A stretch of 64,000 nucleotides of DNA from Sphingomonas kaistensis. GTDB taxonomy: Bacteria; Pseudomonadota; Alphaproteobacteria; Sphingomonadales; Sphingomonadaceae. The stretch spans positions 2,467,001 to 2,531,000 of the forward strand of contig NZ_CP145607.1 of assembly GCF_036884275.1 (NCBI RefSeq), read 5' to 3'. Below the pieces are notes generated by a model. The model was not told the DNA's origin and made no database searches. It saw only the letters and a program-made list of their open reading frames with translations. Position 1 is the first letter of the stretch. Every line of letters begins with the position of its first letter. The translations under genes and the position numbers were made by a program. Shown here piece after piece: positions 17,868-25,761 of this stretch.

Positions 17868-19037
17868 TTATTTCATCAGGCCGGCAGTGCGCAGCGCCTT
17901 TTCAATGACGTCCTGAACCTTGCTGCTCGCGACCGGTTGCCGCGACTGCGGTCGTGACGGGCGACGAACGGGGGCCATCGCGGCAAGCTCCCGGGTTTGG
18001 GTCACATTCGGAGATGCTGCCTTGCGTACCGACGGGCGCTCGCCGTCCAGTTTCCAGAAGGCAATGAGGCGACGGGTCGAGGAAATTCCGACGTCCAGCA
18101 TGTAGGGACCGACTTCCTCGCCCTGATTGGCCGCGACTGCGTGGATCGGCGTGCCGTGGCCCATGCCCGGGATCACATATTCCTCGATTACCTCGATGCC
18201 ATCGCGATTTGACCATGCGCGGCGCAGGTGATTGCCGATCCGGTCGGTCGTGGTCGGAGCCGCTTCGACCCCGTGCAAACCGCGCCATTGTTCGACCAGG
18301 GCTGCGGCGTTGCTGGCGTCCACCGTGGCGTCGCTGCTGCCATGCCATACCGATAGGGTGGGCCAGTCACCCTGATGCGTCGATGCGGAGCGGATCAGTT
18401 CGGCGAGCTGCCCCGGGCGAAACGCCGCCTGTCCCCGCATCCGCTCGAACGCTTCCGGCACGGTCGAAGCGGTGCCGACCGGCAGCCCGCCGATCACCGC
18501 GCCGCCTGCAAAGAGCTCCGGATAGCTGGCGAGCATGGCAGCGGTCATCGCGCCGCCGGCGGACAGACCGGTGATGAAGACACGGGCCGGATCCAACGCA
18601 TGGCGCTCGCAAAAGGTCTGGACCATCTGGCTGATCGACGCCGCTTCGCCGCTGCCCCGTTTGGTGTCGGTGGGCGCGAACCAGTTGAAGCAGAGATTGG
18701 GATTGTTGGCCCGCTGCTGCTCGGGAAACAGGAGTGCAAAGCCATTCTCGTCCGCCGCGCTGGTCCAGCCGGCGCCGCGGTTGTAGCTGCCGGCGGACTG
18801 GGTGCAGCCATGCAGGACGACCACCAGCGGCGCGCCCTCGGCAAGGCTTTCGGGTCGGTAAGTGCGGGCGATGAGATTGCCGGGGTTCGCGCCGAACCCG
18901 GTCATCTCTTCAAGACGATCGTCGCGGACGGGATCTGACTGGTTGGCGAAGCGGCTCCGTAGGGTGCTCAACCGCGTGATGGTGTCGTGAAGGCCGGGGA
19001 TAATCTTTCTCCTGCGCACAAGGCAGCAGGGGTTCAA
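17868..19037 (-). CDS. PHA depolymerase-type alpha/beta esterase
   Basis: 389 residues as drawn from a TTG. The fold motifs are VVLHGCTQSAGSYNRGAGW (oxyanion region), the lipase box GLSAGGAM with the catalytic Ser, and the His in GMGHGTPIHAV. They place it in the PHB depolymerase/feruloyl esterase family, where sphingomonad members usually lack a secretion signal, as here. The start is uncertain: neither TTG 19037 nor GTG 19019 has a ribosome site, whereas AGGAGA directly precedes an ATT at 19004. A PhaR-like operator sits upstream. The C-terminal ~60 residues are basic and may bind granules. Confidence 0.82.
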   Translation of the reverse strand: MNPCCLVRRRKIIPGLHDTITRLSTLRSRFANQSDPVRDDRLEEMTGFGANPGNLIARTYRPESLAEGAPLVVVLHGCTQSAGSYNRGAGWTSAADENGFALLFPEQQRANNPNLCFNWFAPTDTKRGSGEAASISQMVQTFCERHALDPARVFITGLSAGGAMTAAMLASYPELFAGGAVIGGLPVGTASTVPEAFERMRGQAAFRPGQLAELIRSASTHQGDWPTLSVWHGSSDATVDASNAAALVEQWRGLHGVEAAPTTTDRIGNHLRRAWSNRDGIEVIEEYVIPGMGHGTPIHAVAANQGEEVGPYMLDVGISSTRRLIAFWKLDGERPSVRKAASPNVTQTRELAAMAPVRRPSRPQSRQPVASSKVQDVIEKALRTAGLMK

Positions 19038-19055
19038 CCGTTCGCGAGACGACTT

Positions 19056-19070
19056 TGCTGCACTGCAGCA
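19056..19070. promoter_or_regulatory. TGCTGCA-C-TGCAGCA palindrome, PhaR-like operator
   Basis: A perfect 7-base palindrome with a one-base centre. Its core CTGC-ACT-GCAG (19058-19068) equals the CTGC-N3-GCAG motif described for PhaR, the PHA-sensing repressor of alphaproteobacteria. It lies 19-35 bases upstream of the depolymerase start region, a suitable place for repression. The match is by recall of the motif; binding is not shown. Confidence 0.55.
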
Positions 19071-19141
19071 TAAATAAAGTCGATTAGGCCTAGCGAGGTG
19101 CGATCAACAGCAGATTGCACTCGCTCAGCGGAACGCTCGGA

Positions 19142-20005
19142 TCAGCCTTTCACCCGCGTCAGCAGCCGTTCGACGGCGGCAATGCTTTCGGGTTCGTCGA
19201 AGCTGGGCGCGTGACCGACGTCGTCGATGGTCACCAGTTCGGCCCCGGCCCCAAGCTCGCTGACCATGCGGTCGGCGGTGGCGGCGGTGAAGAGGTCGCT
19301 GGTGGCGCCGCGCAGGATGGTCACCGGGCGGCCCTTGAGATGGTCGAGCCAGGGCCACAGGTCGGGCTGGGTGGCTTCATTGGCCTGGGCGAAGGGCTCG
19401 GCGATGCGCATGTCATAGTCGTAGACTACATGCGCGCCTTCCTCGCGGCAGCAGCGGCGGGCGAAGCGTTCCCACTCGGTCGCGTCCCAGCGCGGATACA
19501 CATCGCCCATCCGCTCCCGCATCGAGGCGCCGGCATCGGCGAAGCTTTCCCAGGTCACGGGCTTGCCGACATAGGTGCGGATGCGCTCGATGCCTTCGGG
19601 CGACACCTCGGGCCCGATGTCGTTGAGCACGGCGCCGGCGATCCGCTCATTCTCCATCGCCGCGATCAGCATGGTGACGAGCCCGCCGAGCGAAGTGCCG
19701 ATGAACACCGCGTCGGCGATGCCGAGTTGATCGAGAAGCTTGATCACGTCGCGGGCATAGGTCGCCGGCATGTAGCGCGACGGATCGGGGTCAGGCGCGC
19801 TCCCGCCGCGGCCACGGAAATCAAGCGCGAGGACACGCCATTCGCCGGCGAAGCGCTCCGCCACCGGTTCGAAATCGCGCGCGTTGCGGGTGAGACCCGG
19901 AAGGCACAGGATCGGCGGCTGATTGGGATCGCCCCCAGCATAATCGCGATAATGGAGCCGAAGGCCGTCCGTGCTGTTGTAGTTCCGGTCCTCGTACCGC
20001 GCCAC
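19142..20005 (-). CDS. Alpha/beta hydrolase
   Basis: 287 residues from a GTG with a GGGAG ribosome site 9 bases upstream. The nucleophile elbow is FIGTSLGGLVTML; the acid/His side is in DDVGHAPSFDE. The oxyanion region PPILCLPGLTRNARDFEP and the NDIGPEVSPEGIERI stretch are typical of a soluble hydrolase group common in alphaproteobacteria. No signal peptide is seen. Substrate cannot be inferred. Divergent from selO across 43 bases. Confidence 0.85.
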   Translation of the reverse strand: MARYEDRNYNSTDGLRLHYRDYAGGDPNQPPILCLPGLTRNARDFEPVAERFAGEWRVLALDFRGRGGSAPDPDPSRYMPATYARDVIKLLDQLGIADAVFIGTSLGGLVTMLIAAMENERIAGAVLNDIGPEVSPEGIERIRTYVGKPVTWESFADAGASMRERMGDVYPRWDATEWERFARRCCREEGAHVVYDYDMRIAEPFAQANEATQPDLWPWLDHLKGRPVTILRGATSDLFTAATADRMVSELGAGAELVTIDDVGHAPSFDEPESIAAVERLLTRVKG

Positions 20006-20048
20006 GTGGCTGCTCCCGTTTTTTCTGCCCCGCCTCTATCCGGACAAG

Positions 20049-21440
20049 ATGACGCCTGTGCAACCCTACCGACCCGATCCACGCATCCTGGAGCTTGGGA
20101 ACAGCTTCTATGACCCTGTGCGCGCAGCGAACTTTCCCGCCTGCACCGCGCGCTTCCTGAACGAGCGCGCAGCGGCGGAGGTTGGGCTCGCTGACGTCGA
20201 CTGGGCGAGGCATTTCTGCCGGTTCGAGCCGCTCGAAGGCAATCTCGAGCGGCCGCTGGCGCTGCGCTATCATGGCCACCAGTTCCGCTCCTACAATCCC
20301 GAGCTCGGCGACGGACGTGGGTTTCTATTCGCCCAACTGCGCGACAACGCTGGCCGGTTGATGGACCTTGGCACCAAGGGGTCGGGCCAGACGCCGTGGA
20401 GCCGGTTCGGCGATGGCCGCCTGACCTTGAAAGGCGGCGTTCGCGAGGTGCTGGCGACCGAGATGCTGCAAGCGCTGGGCGTTGCGACCAGCCGCAGCTT
20501 CGCCCTGTTCGAGACGGGCGAGGAACTGGAACGCAATGACGAGCCCTCCCCTACCCGCTCGGCGGTGCTGACGCGCCTCAGCCACGGGCACATCCGCATC
20601 GGCACCTTCCAGCGGCTGGCGTTTAACGACGATGTCGAGGGGCTGGAGAGGCTGGCCCGCTATTGCCTCGAGCATCTGTACGGCGAGCCGGCGGACGCGG
20701 GGCCGGAGCGGTTGTTCGCTTTGGTCGTGGAGCGAACGGCGGCGCTGGCGGCGAGCTTCATGGTGGCGGGGTTCGTCCACGGGGTGCTCAATACCGACAA
20801 CATCAACATCACCGGCGAGAGCTTTGACTATGGCCCATGGCGGTTCGCGCCGGATTGGGAGCCGGGCTTCACCGCGGCCTATTTCGATCATTCCGGGCTC
20901 TACGCCTTCGGGCGGCAACCGGAGGCGGTCCAGTGGAACCTAGCGCAGCTTGCGGGGTGTCTCGCGCTGCTGACCGACGGGCACGAGGGCCTGCAAACCA
21001 GCCTCGAAGGCTTTGCCGGCCATTTCCACGCCGCGCTGGCGGCGGGGATGGTGAGGCGGCTGGGGCTGGCACCGGCCAGCGGCGAAGAGGATCGACTAAT
21101 CGCGCGTGCGGCGGTGGCGGCGCTGGGCAGGAAGACGGTCGGGATCGATCGCTTCTTCTTCGACTGGCGCGGGGGCGAACGGCCCGCGGGAGAGGCGTAC
21201 GCCGATCCCGCCTTCGACGCGCTGGCCGACGCGATCGGCGCCCGACGCGGAGACCGCAGTCATGCCTATTGGCGCGACGAGGAACCCTGCTCGATGCTGA
21301 TCGACGAGGTGGAATCGATCTGGGCGGCGATCGCTGACCGCGACGACTGGAGCCCGTTCAATGCCAAGGTGACGGCGATCCGGCGCATGGGTGACGCCTT
21401 GACGCCGCGCGCGCCCTCGGCTTCCAACGAGCCCGTATGA
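20049..21440 (+). CDS. selO: Protein adenylyltransferase SelO (YdiU family)
   Basis: 463 residues. SelO is a pseudokinase-fold enzyme that transfers AMP to protein Ser/Thr/Tyr. The family features are the N-terminal NSFYDPV, the LGTKGSGQTPWSRFGDG and LKGGVREVLATEML stretches (nucleotide-binding glycine loop and Lys), and VHGVLNTDNINITGESFDYG with the metal-binding Asn/Asp pair. The C-terminal Cys/Sec of some members is not present. The stop overlaps the astD start by 4 bases (ATGA). Confidence 0.93.
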   Translation: MTPVQPYRPDPRILELGNSFYDPVRAANFPACTARFLNERAAAEVGLADVDWARHFCRFEPLEGNLERPLALRYHGHQFRSYNPELGDGRGFLFAQLRDNAGRLMDLGTKGSGQTPWSRFGDGRLTLKGGVREVLATEMLQALGVATSRSFALFETGEELERNDEPSPTRSAVLTRLSHGHIRIGTFQRLAFNDDVEGLERLARYCLEHLYGEPADAGPERLFALVVERTAALAASFMVAGFVHGVLNTDNINITGESFDYGPWRFAPDWEPGFTAAYFDHSGLYAFGRQPEAVQWNLAQLAGCLALLTDGHEGLQTSLEGFAGHFHAALAAGMVRRLGLAPASGEEDRLIARAAVAALGRKTVGIDRFFFDWRGGERPAGEAYADPAFDALADAIGARRGDRSHAYWRDEEPCSMLIDEVESIWAAIADRDDWSPFNAKVTAIRRMGDALTPRAPSASNEPV

Positions 21441-22861
21441 CCCTCATCTCTTTCGAGCCGGCGACCAGAGCCACCCTTTGGACCGGCGAACCCGGCGATG
21501 CTGCGGCCGAGGTCGCTGCCGCGCGCGACGCTTTCCCCGCTTGGGCCGCCCAATCAGTCACCTACCGTGCCGAAACGCTGCGCCGCTTCGCCAATGCGGT
21601 GCGCGCCCGCGAGGCCGAGTTCGCGCGGCTGATCGCGGCCGAAACGGGCAAGCCCTTGTGGGAAGCCAAGACCGAGGTCGGCGCGGTGGTGAACAAGGTC
21701 GACATCTCGATCGCAGCTTACATGCAGCGGACCGGGACGACGCGGCAGGAAGCGGCGCTGGGATCCAAGATCGCGGTGCGGCACAAGCCTCACGGCGTGC
21801 TGGCGGTGCTTGGCCCGTATAATTTCCCGGCGCATCTGCCCAACGGCCACATCGTGCCCGCGCTGCTGGCGGGCAATACGGTTGTGTTCAAGCCGTCCGA
21901 AAAGACGCCGGCGGTCGGCGAGATGTTGGTCAGCCTGTACCATGAGGCGGGCGTGCCGGAGGGCGCCGTTCGGCTGCTCATCGGCGGTCCGAACGAAGGT
22001 CGCGCCTTGGCCGGGCAGGATGGCATCGACGGGCTGTTGTTCACCGGCTCGGCCCGGGCGGGACAGGCGCTTCACCGCCAGTTCGCCGAGACGCCCAGCA
22101 AAATTCTTGCGCTCGAGCTTGGCGGCAACAACCCCCTGGTGATGTGGGACGCAGCCGACGTCGAGGCCGCGGCGACCATCGCGGTGCAGTCGGCGTTTCT
22201 CTCGGCCGGGCAACGCTGCACCGCGGCGCGGCGGTTGATCGTTCGCGATGGGACTGCTGCCGACGCCTTGGTCAAGGCGATGCTGAAGTTGATGGACCGG
22301 CTGATCGTCTCCGAGCCGTTCGCCACCCCGCAGCCCTTCATGGGGCCGGTGATCGACAATGCCGCCGCCGATCAGGTGCAAAGCCAGTTCCTCGACCTGA
22401 TGATTAAGGGCGGGCGGGTAATCCGCCGGCTCGACCGACCGGAGGAGGACAAGCCTTTTTTGACCCCGGCGCTGATCGACGTCACCGATGTCTCGGACCG
22501 CCCCGACGAGGAGGTCTTCGGACCGGCGTTGCAGCTAATCCGGGTCGCCAGCTTCGAGGAAGCGATTGCCGAAGCCAACAACACGCGCTTTGGCCTTGCC
22601 GCGAGCCTGGTCGGCGGGTCGCCCGAACAGTTCGACCGCTTCTGGAGCGAGGTTCGCGCCGGCGTGATCAACTGGAACAAGCCGACCAATGGCGCGCCGT
22701 CGAATGCCCCGTTCGGCGGCGTGGGCCTCAGCGGCAATCATCGCCCGAGCGCGGCTTATGCGGCGGATTATTGCGCTTATCCGGTGACCAGCAGCGAAAG
22801 CGAGATCGCGCGCGCCACGATCGGCGAAGGTCTTCGCGACCCCAACATGCTGGAGGATTGA
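21437..22861 (+). CDS. astD: Succinylglutamate-semialdehyde dehydrogenase-like aldehyde dehydrogenase
   Basis: 474 residues. The protein has the ALDH fold with the catalytic Cys in SAGQRCTAARRLIV and Glu in LELGGNNPLVMWD. Family-specific stretches are KVDISIAAYMQRTG and HKPHGVLAVLGPYNFPAHLP. AstD oxidises succinylglutamate semialdehyde in the arginine succinyltransferase pathway. No astA, astB, astC or astE is nearby, so its role here may differ or the pathway genes are elsewhere. It overlaps selO, an unexpected partner. A perfect 10-pair hairpin follows the stop. Confidence 0.85.
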   Translation: MTLISFEPATRATLWTGEPGDAAAEVAAARDAFPAWAAQSVTYRAETLRRFANAVRAREAEFARLIAAETGKPLWEAKTEVGAVVNKVDISIAAYMQRTGTTRQEAALGSKIAVRHKPHGVLAVLGPYNFPAHLPNGHIVPALLAGNTVVFKPSEKTPAVGEMLVSLYHEAGVPEGAVRLLIGGPNEGRALAGQDGIDGLLFTGSARAGQALHRQFAETPSKILALELGGNNPLVMWDAADVEAAATIAVQSAFLSAGQRCTAARRLIVRDGTAADALVKAMLKLMDRLIVSEPFATPQPFMGPVIDNAAADQVQSQFLDLMIKGGRVIRRLDRPEEDKPFLTPALIDVTDVSDRPDEEVFGPALQLIRVASFEEAIAEANNTRFGLAASLVGGSPEQFDRFWSEVRAGVINWNKPTNGAPSNAPFGGVGLSGNHRPSAAYAADYCAYPVTSSESEIARATIGEGLRDPNMLED

Positions 22862-22869
22862 AGGCCAGA

Positions 22870-22903
22870 GCGGGCCGGAGCGTCTGAAGCGCATCCGGCC
22901 CGC
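22870..22903. terminator. Hairpin between convergent astD and dnaB
   Basis: A perfect 10-pair stem (22870-22879 with 22894-22903) with an inner GCG/CGC extension, in a 63-base gap between two converging genes. No T-tract follows. It is likely a shared bidirectional transcript end. Confidence 0.6.
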
Positions 22904-22924
22904 GGCCCACCCCCGGGCGGCCGC

Positions 22925-24415
22925 CTAGTGGAATTCGGGCGCGTGGCCTTCTTCCACCAGATCGGTGAACTTGGTGATCCGCGCGTCGAACTTGAGCTTG
23001 ACCTTGCCCGTCGCGCCGTGGCGTTGCTTGGCGATAATCAGTTCGGCGGTGCCGTAGATCTTGGCCATTTCCTCCTGCCAGCCGGGCAGGTCGGGATGGT
23101 CGTCGGGCGGTTGCTTGGCCATCAGGTAATAGTCGCCGCGATAGATGAACCAGACCATGTCGGCGTCCTGCTCGATCGAGCCTGATTCGCGCAGGTCCGA
23201 GAGCTGAGGCCGCTTGTCCTCGCGCTGTTCGACCGCACGGCTGAGCTGCGACAGGGCTACGACGGGGACGTGCAGCTCCTTGGCCAGGCTCTTGAGGCCG
23301 CGGCTGATCTCGGAAATCTCCTGCACACGATTGCCGTCGTTGGACTTGCCGCCACCCGACAGGAGCTGGAGGTAGTCAACGATCACCAGCCCGATGTTCT
23401 TCTGCCGCTTCAATCGGCGGGCGCGGGCGCGCAGCGCGGCAATGGTCAGGCCGGGCGTATCGTCGATGTAGAGGGGCAGGCTGTTCAACTCCGCCGCGAC
23501 CCGGGCGAATTCGCGGAATTCATTCAAGTTCATGTTGCCGGTGCGGATCTGCGTGCCCGGGATGTTGCTCTGTTCGGCAAGCACGCGGGTGGCGAGCTGG
23601 TCGGCCGACATTTCGAGGCTGAAAAACGCTACCGCGGCGCCGGCCGAGCGTTCGGGTGCGATGCCATCGGCCAGGTCCTGCAGCATCCGCCGCGCGGCGT
23701 TGAAGGCGATGTTGGTGGCAAGCGAGGTCTTGCCCATGCCCGGGCGCCCGGCGAGGATGATAAGGTCGGAACGGTGCATGCCGCCCATCCGCGCGTTGAC
23801 GTCGGTGAGGCCGGTGGTGATGCCCGATAGCGCGCCGCCCGAGTTGAGCGCGGCCTCGGCGATCAGCAGCGCTTCCTTGGACGCGTCGGCGAAGGTCTTG
23901 ACCTTGCCCTCGCCGCCGCCCTGTTCGGCGACCTTGTAGAGCTCGGTTTCGGCGCGTTCGATCTGTTCGAGCGGCTTGACGTCTTCGGAGGTGTCGAGCG
24001 CGCCGGTGACGAGATCGCGGCCGACCGCGACCAGGCTGCGGAGCAGGGCGAGATCGTAGATCTGGTGCGCGAAATCGCGCGCCGCGATCAGCGCCGCGCC
24101 CGAGCCGGTCAGCTGGGCCAAATAAGACGGTCCGCCGACCTGCTTCATCGCCTCGTCCGCTTCGAACAGGGGCTTCAGCGTGACCGGATTGGCGATCATG
24201 TTGCGATCGGTGAGGCGCAGAATCGCTTCGTAGATGCGGCCGTGGAGCGGCTCGAAGAAATGATCGGCACGAAGCTTGAGCTGGACGTCCTCGACCAGCC
24301 GGTTGTCGAGCAGCAGCGCGCCCAGCAGCGCGGCTTCGGCTTCGACGTTGCAGGGGAGTTGCTGGACCGGGGTCTCGGCGGGTCCGGCGCCCGGGTGAAG
24401 AAGGATTTCGGCCAT
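22925..24415 (-). CDS. dnaB: Replicative DNA helicase DnaB
   Basis: 496 residues. DnaB unwinds DNA at the replication fork. An N-terminal primase-interacting domain (NVEAEAALLGALLLDNR) leads to a RecA-type C-terminal domain with Walker A GRPGMGKTSLA, Walker B LVIVDYLQLL, and the arginine finger region KRPQLSDLRESGSIEQDADM. Family length is 460-500, so it is complete; no intein is seen. A perfect DnaA box lies 41 bases upstream of the start. Confidence 0.96.
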   Translation of the reverse strand: MAEILLHPGAGPAETPVQQLPCNVEAEAALLGALLLDNRLVEDVQLKLRADHFFEPLHGRIYEAILRLTDRNMIANPVTLKPLFEADEAMKQVGGPSYLAQLTGSGAALIAARDFAHQIYDLALLRSLVAVGRDLVTGALDTSEDVKPLEQIERAETELYKVAEQGGGEGKVKTFADASKEALLIAEAALNSGGALSGITTGLTDVNARMGGMHRSDLIILAGRPGMGKTSLATNIAFNAARRMLQDLADGIAPERSAGAAVAFFSLEMSADQLATRVLAEQSNIPGTQIRTGNMNLNEFREFARVAAELNSLPLYIDDTPGLTIAALRARARRLKRQKNIGLVIVDYLQLLSGGGKSNDGNRVQEISEISRGLKSLAKELHVPVVALSQLSRAVEQREDKRPQLSDLRESGSIEQDADMVWFIYRGDYYLMAKQPPDDHPDLPGWQEEMAKIYGTAELIIAKQRHGATGKVKLKFDARITKFTDLVEEGHAPEFH

Positions 24416-24455
24416 GTTGGAGCCGCTGATACGCCTTTCCGCCGCGCCGCCAAGC

Positions 24456-24464
24456 TGTGGATAA
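24456..24464 (-). promoter_or_regulatory. Perfect DnaA box upstream of dnaB
   Basis: The plus strand reads TGTGGATAA, the exact reverse of the consensus TTATCCACA, in the 126-base gap between divergent dnaB and dcd. In this position it could let DnaA control dnaB or dcd transcription. One chance 9-mer in 64 kb is not negligible, so function is an inference. Confidence 0.5.
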
Positions 24465-24541
24465 CGGGGATATCGTGGGCTCGGCGGAAAACCGCGCGGC
24501 GGGAATCGACGAACCGTTGAACGCGCGGCTAAGCGTCATCC

Positions 24542-25096
24542 ATGAGCATTCTTTCCGACCGCTGGATCCGCGAGCAGGCGCAATCCCACCGCATGATCGA
24601 GCCGTTCGTCGAGGCGCAGCGCCGCGACGGGTGCATCAGCTACGGCCTGTCGAGCTACGGCTATGACGCCCGCGTCGCCGACGAGTTCAAGATCTTCACC
24701 AACGTCGATTCGGCGGTGGTCGACCCCAAAGACTTCGCCGCCAACAGCTTCGTCGATCGCAAGACCGACGTGTGCATCATCCCGCCCAACAGCTTCGCGC
24801 TGGCCCGGACGGTGGAGTATTTCCGGGTGCCGCGCGACGTGCTGGTGATTTGCCTGGGCAAATCAACCTACGCGCGGTGCGGGATCATCGTGAACGTGAC
24901 CCCGCTCGAGCCCGGATGGGAGGGGCATGTGACGCTGGAATTCAGCAACACCACGCCGCTCCCCGCCAAGATCTACGCCAACGAAGGCGCGTGCCAGTTC
25001 CTGTTCCTGAAGGGCAATGAGCCGTGCGAGGTCAGCTATGCCGACCGCGCGGGCAAGTATCAGGGCCAGCAGGGCGTCACGCTGCCGCGGCTGTGA
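24542..25096 (+). CDS. dcd: dCTP deaminase
   Basis: 184 residues. Dcd converts dCTP to dUTP for thymidylate synthesis. The family signature is complete: [60 protein letters not shown] (active-site Ser/Arg) and [20 protein letters not shown] with the catalytic Glu. Divergent from dnaB. Its stop abuts the stop of the converging FMN reductase gene. Confidence 0.96.
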   Translation: MSILSDRWIREQAQSHRMIEPFVEAQRRDGCISYGLSSYGYDARVADEFKIFTNVDSAVVDPKDFAANSFVDRKTDVCIIPPNSFALARTVEYFRVPRDVLVICLGKSTYARCGIIVNVTPLEPGWEGHVTLEFSNTTPLPAKIYANEGACQFLFLKGNEPCEVSYADRAGKYQGQQGVTLPRL

Positions 25097-25651
25097 TCAG
25101 CCCTGCTTGTCGACCCATGCGACGAAGGTGTCGGCAAAGCCGTCGATCAGCTTGGCCAGACCCTCGTCGCTAACCCGGCCATCCTCGCCGAACTTGTCGG
25201 CCGACAGGTTGCCGACGTACATTTCGGGCTGGCCGAGCACGATCGCGTCGAGGTGGACAAGGCACTGGCGAAGGTGGTGATTGCAGCCAAAACCGCCGGT
25301 TCCGCCCGACGACTGGCTGACGACCGCGGTGGGCTTCTTCTGGAACACGCCCTCGCCATAAGGCCGCGAACCGATGTCGATCGCATTCTTGAGGCCACCG
25401 GGGATCGAGCGGTTCCATTCGGGGGTCACGAACAGCAGGCCGTCGCATTCCTTCACCGCGGCGCGAAAGGCGTCCCAAGCGGGATGCGGCTGATCCTTTT
25501 CGTGGTCGGGATTGTAGAGCGGCAGGTCGTGGATCTCGATGTCCTTGAACGTCAGCCGGTCGCCCACCGCAAGCTCGATCCCGCGAGCAAGCTTCTTGGT
25601 CAGGCTGTCGGCGCGGGGGCTTCCGCGGAGAACGGCGATGGTCTTGGGCAT
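25097..25651 (-). CDS. NADPH-dependent FMN reductase (flavodoxin-like quinone/chromate reductase type)
   Basis: 184 residues. The flavin phosphate loop is LRGSPRADSLTKKLA, followed by YNPDHEKDQPHPAWDAF and LLFVTPEWNRSIPGGLKNAI and SRPYGEGVFQKKPTAVVSQS. This matches the ChrR/YieF/ArsH-like group that reduces quinones, chromate or dyes in the cytoplasm. Substrate is not predictable. It is monocistronic or follows rnr at a distance of 110 bases. Confidence 0.88.
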   Translation of the reverse strand: MPKTIAVLRGSPRADSLTKKLARGIELAVGDRLTFKDIEIHDLPLYNPDHEKDQPHPAWDAFRAAVKECDGLLFVTPEWNRSIPGGLKNAIDIGSRPYGEGVFQKKPTAVVSQSSGGTGGFGCNHHLRQCLVHLDAIVLGQPEMYVGNLSADKFGEDGRVSDEGLAKLIDGFADTFVAWVDKQG

Positions 25652-25761
25652 TGGGGTTCCTGTCGATGAGTTGAAGATGCGAGGCCCTGCAAGGCCAATG
25701 CGTCTGCAAACCAGCCGTCCGTTGGCCCGGTTCCTCTTCCTCCCCTAAAGCCCAATAAAGG

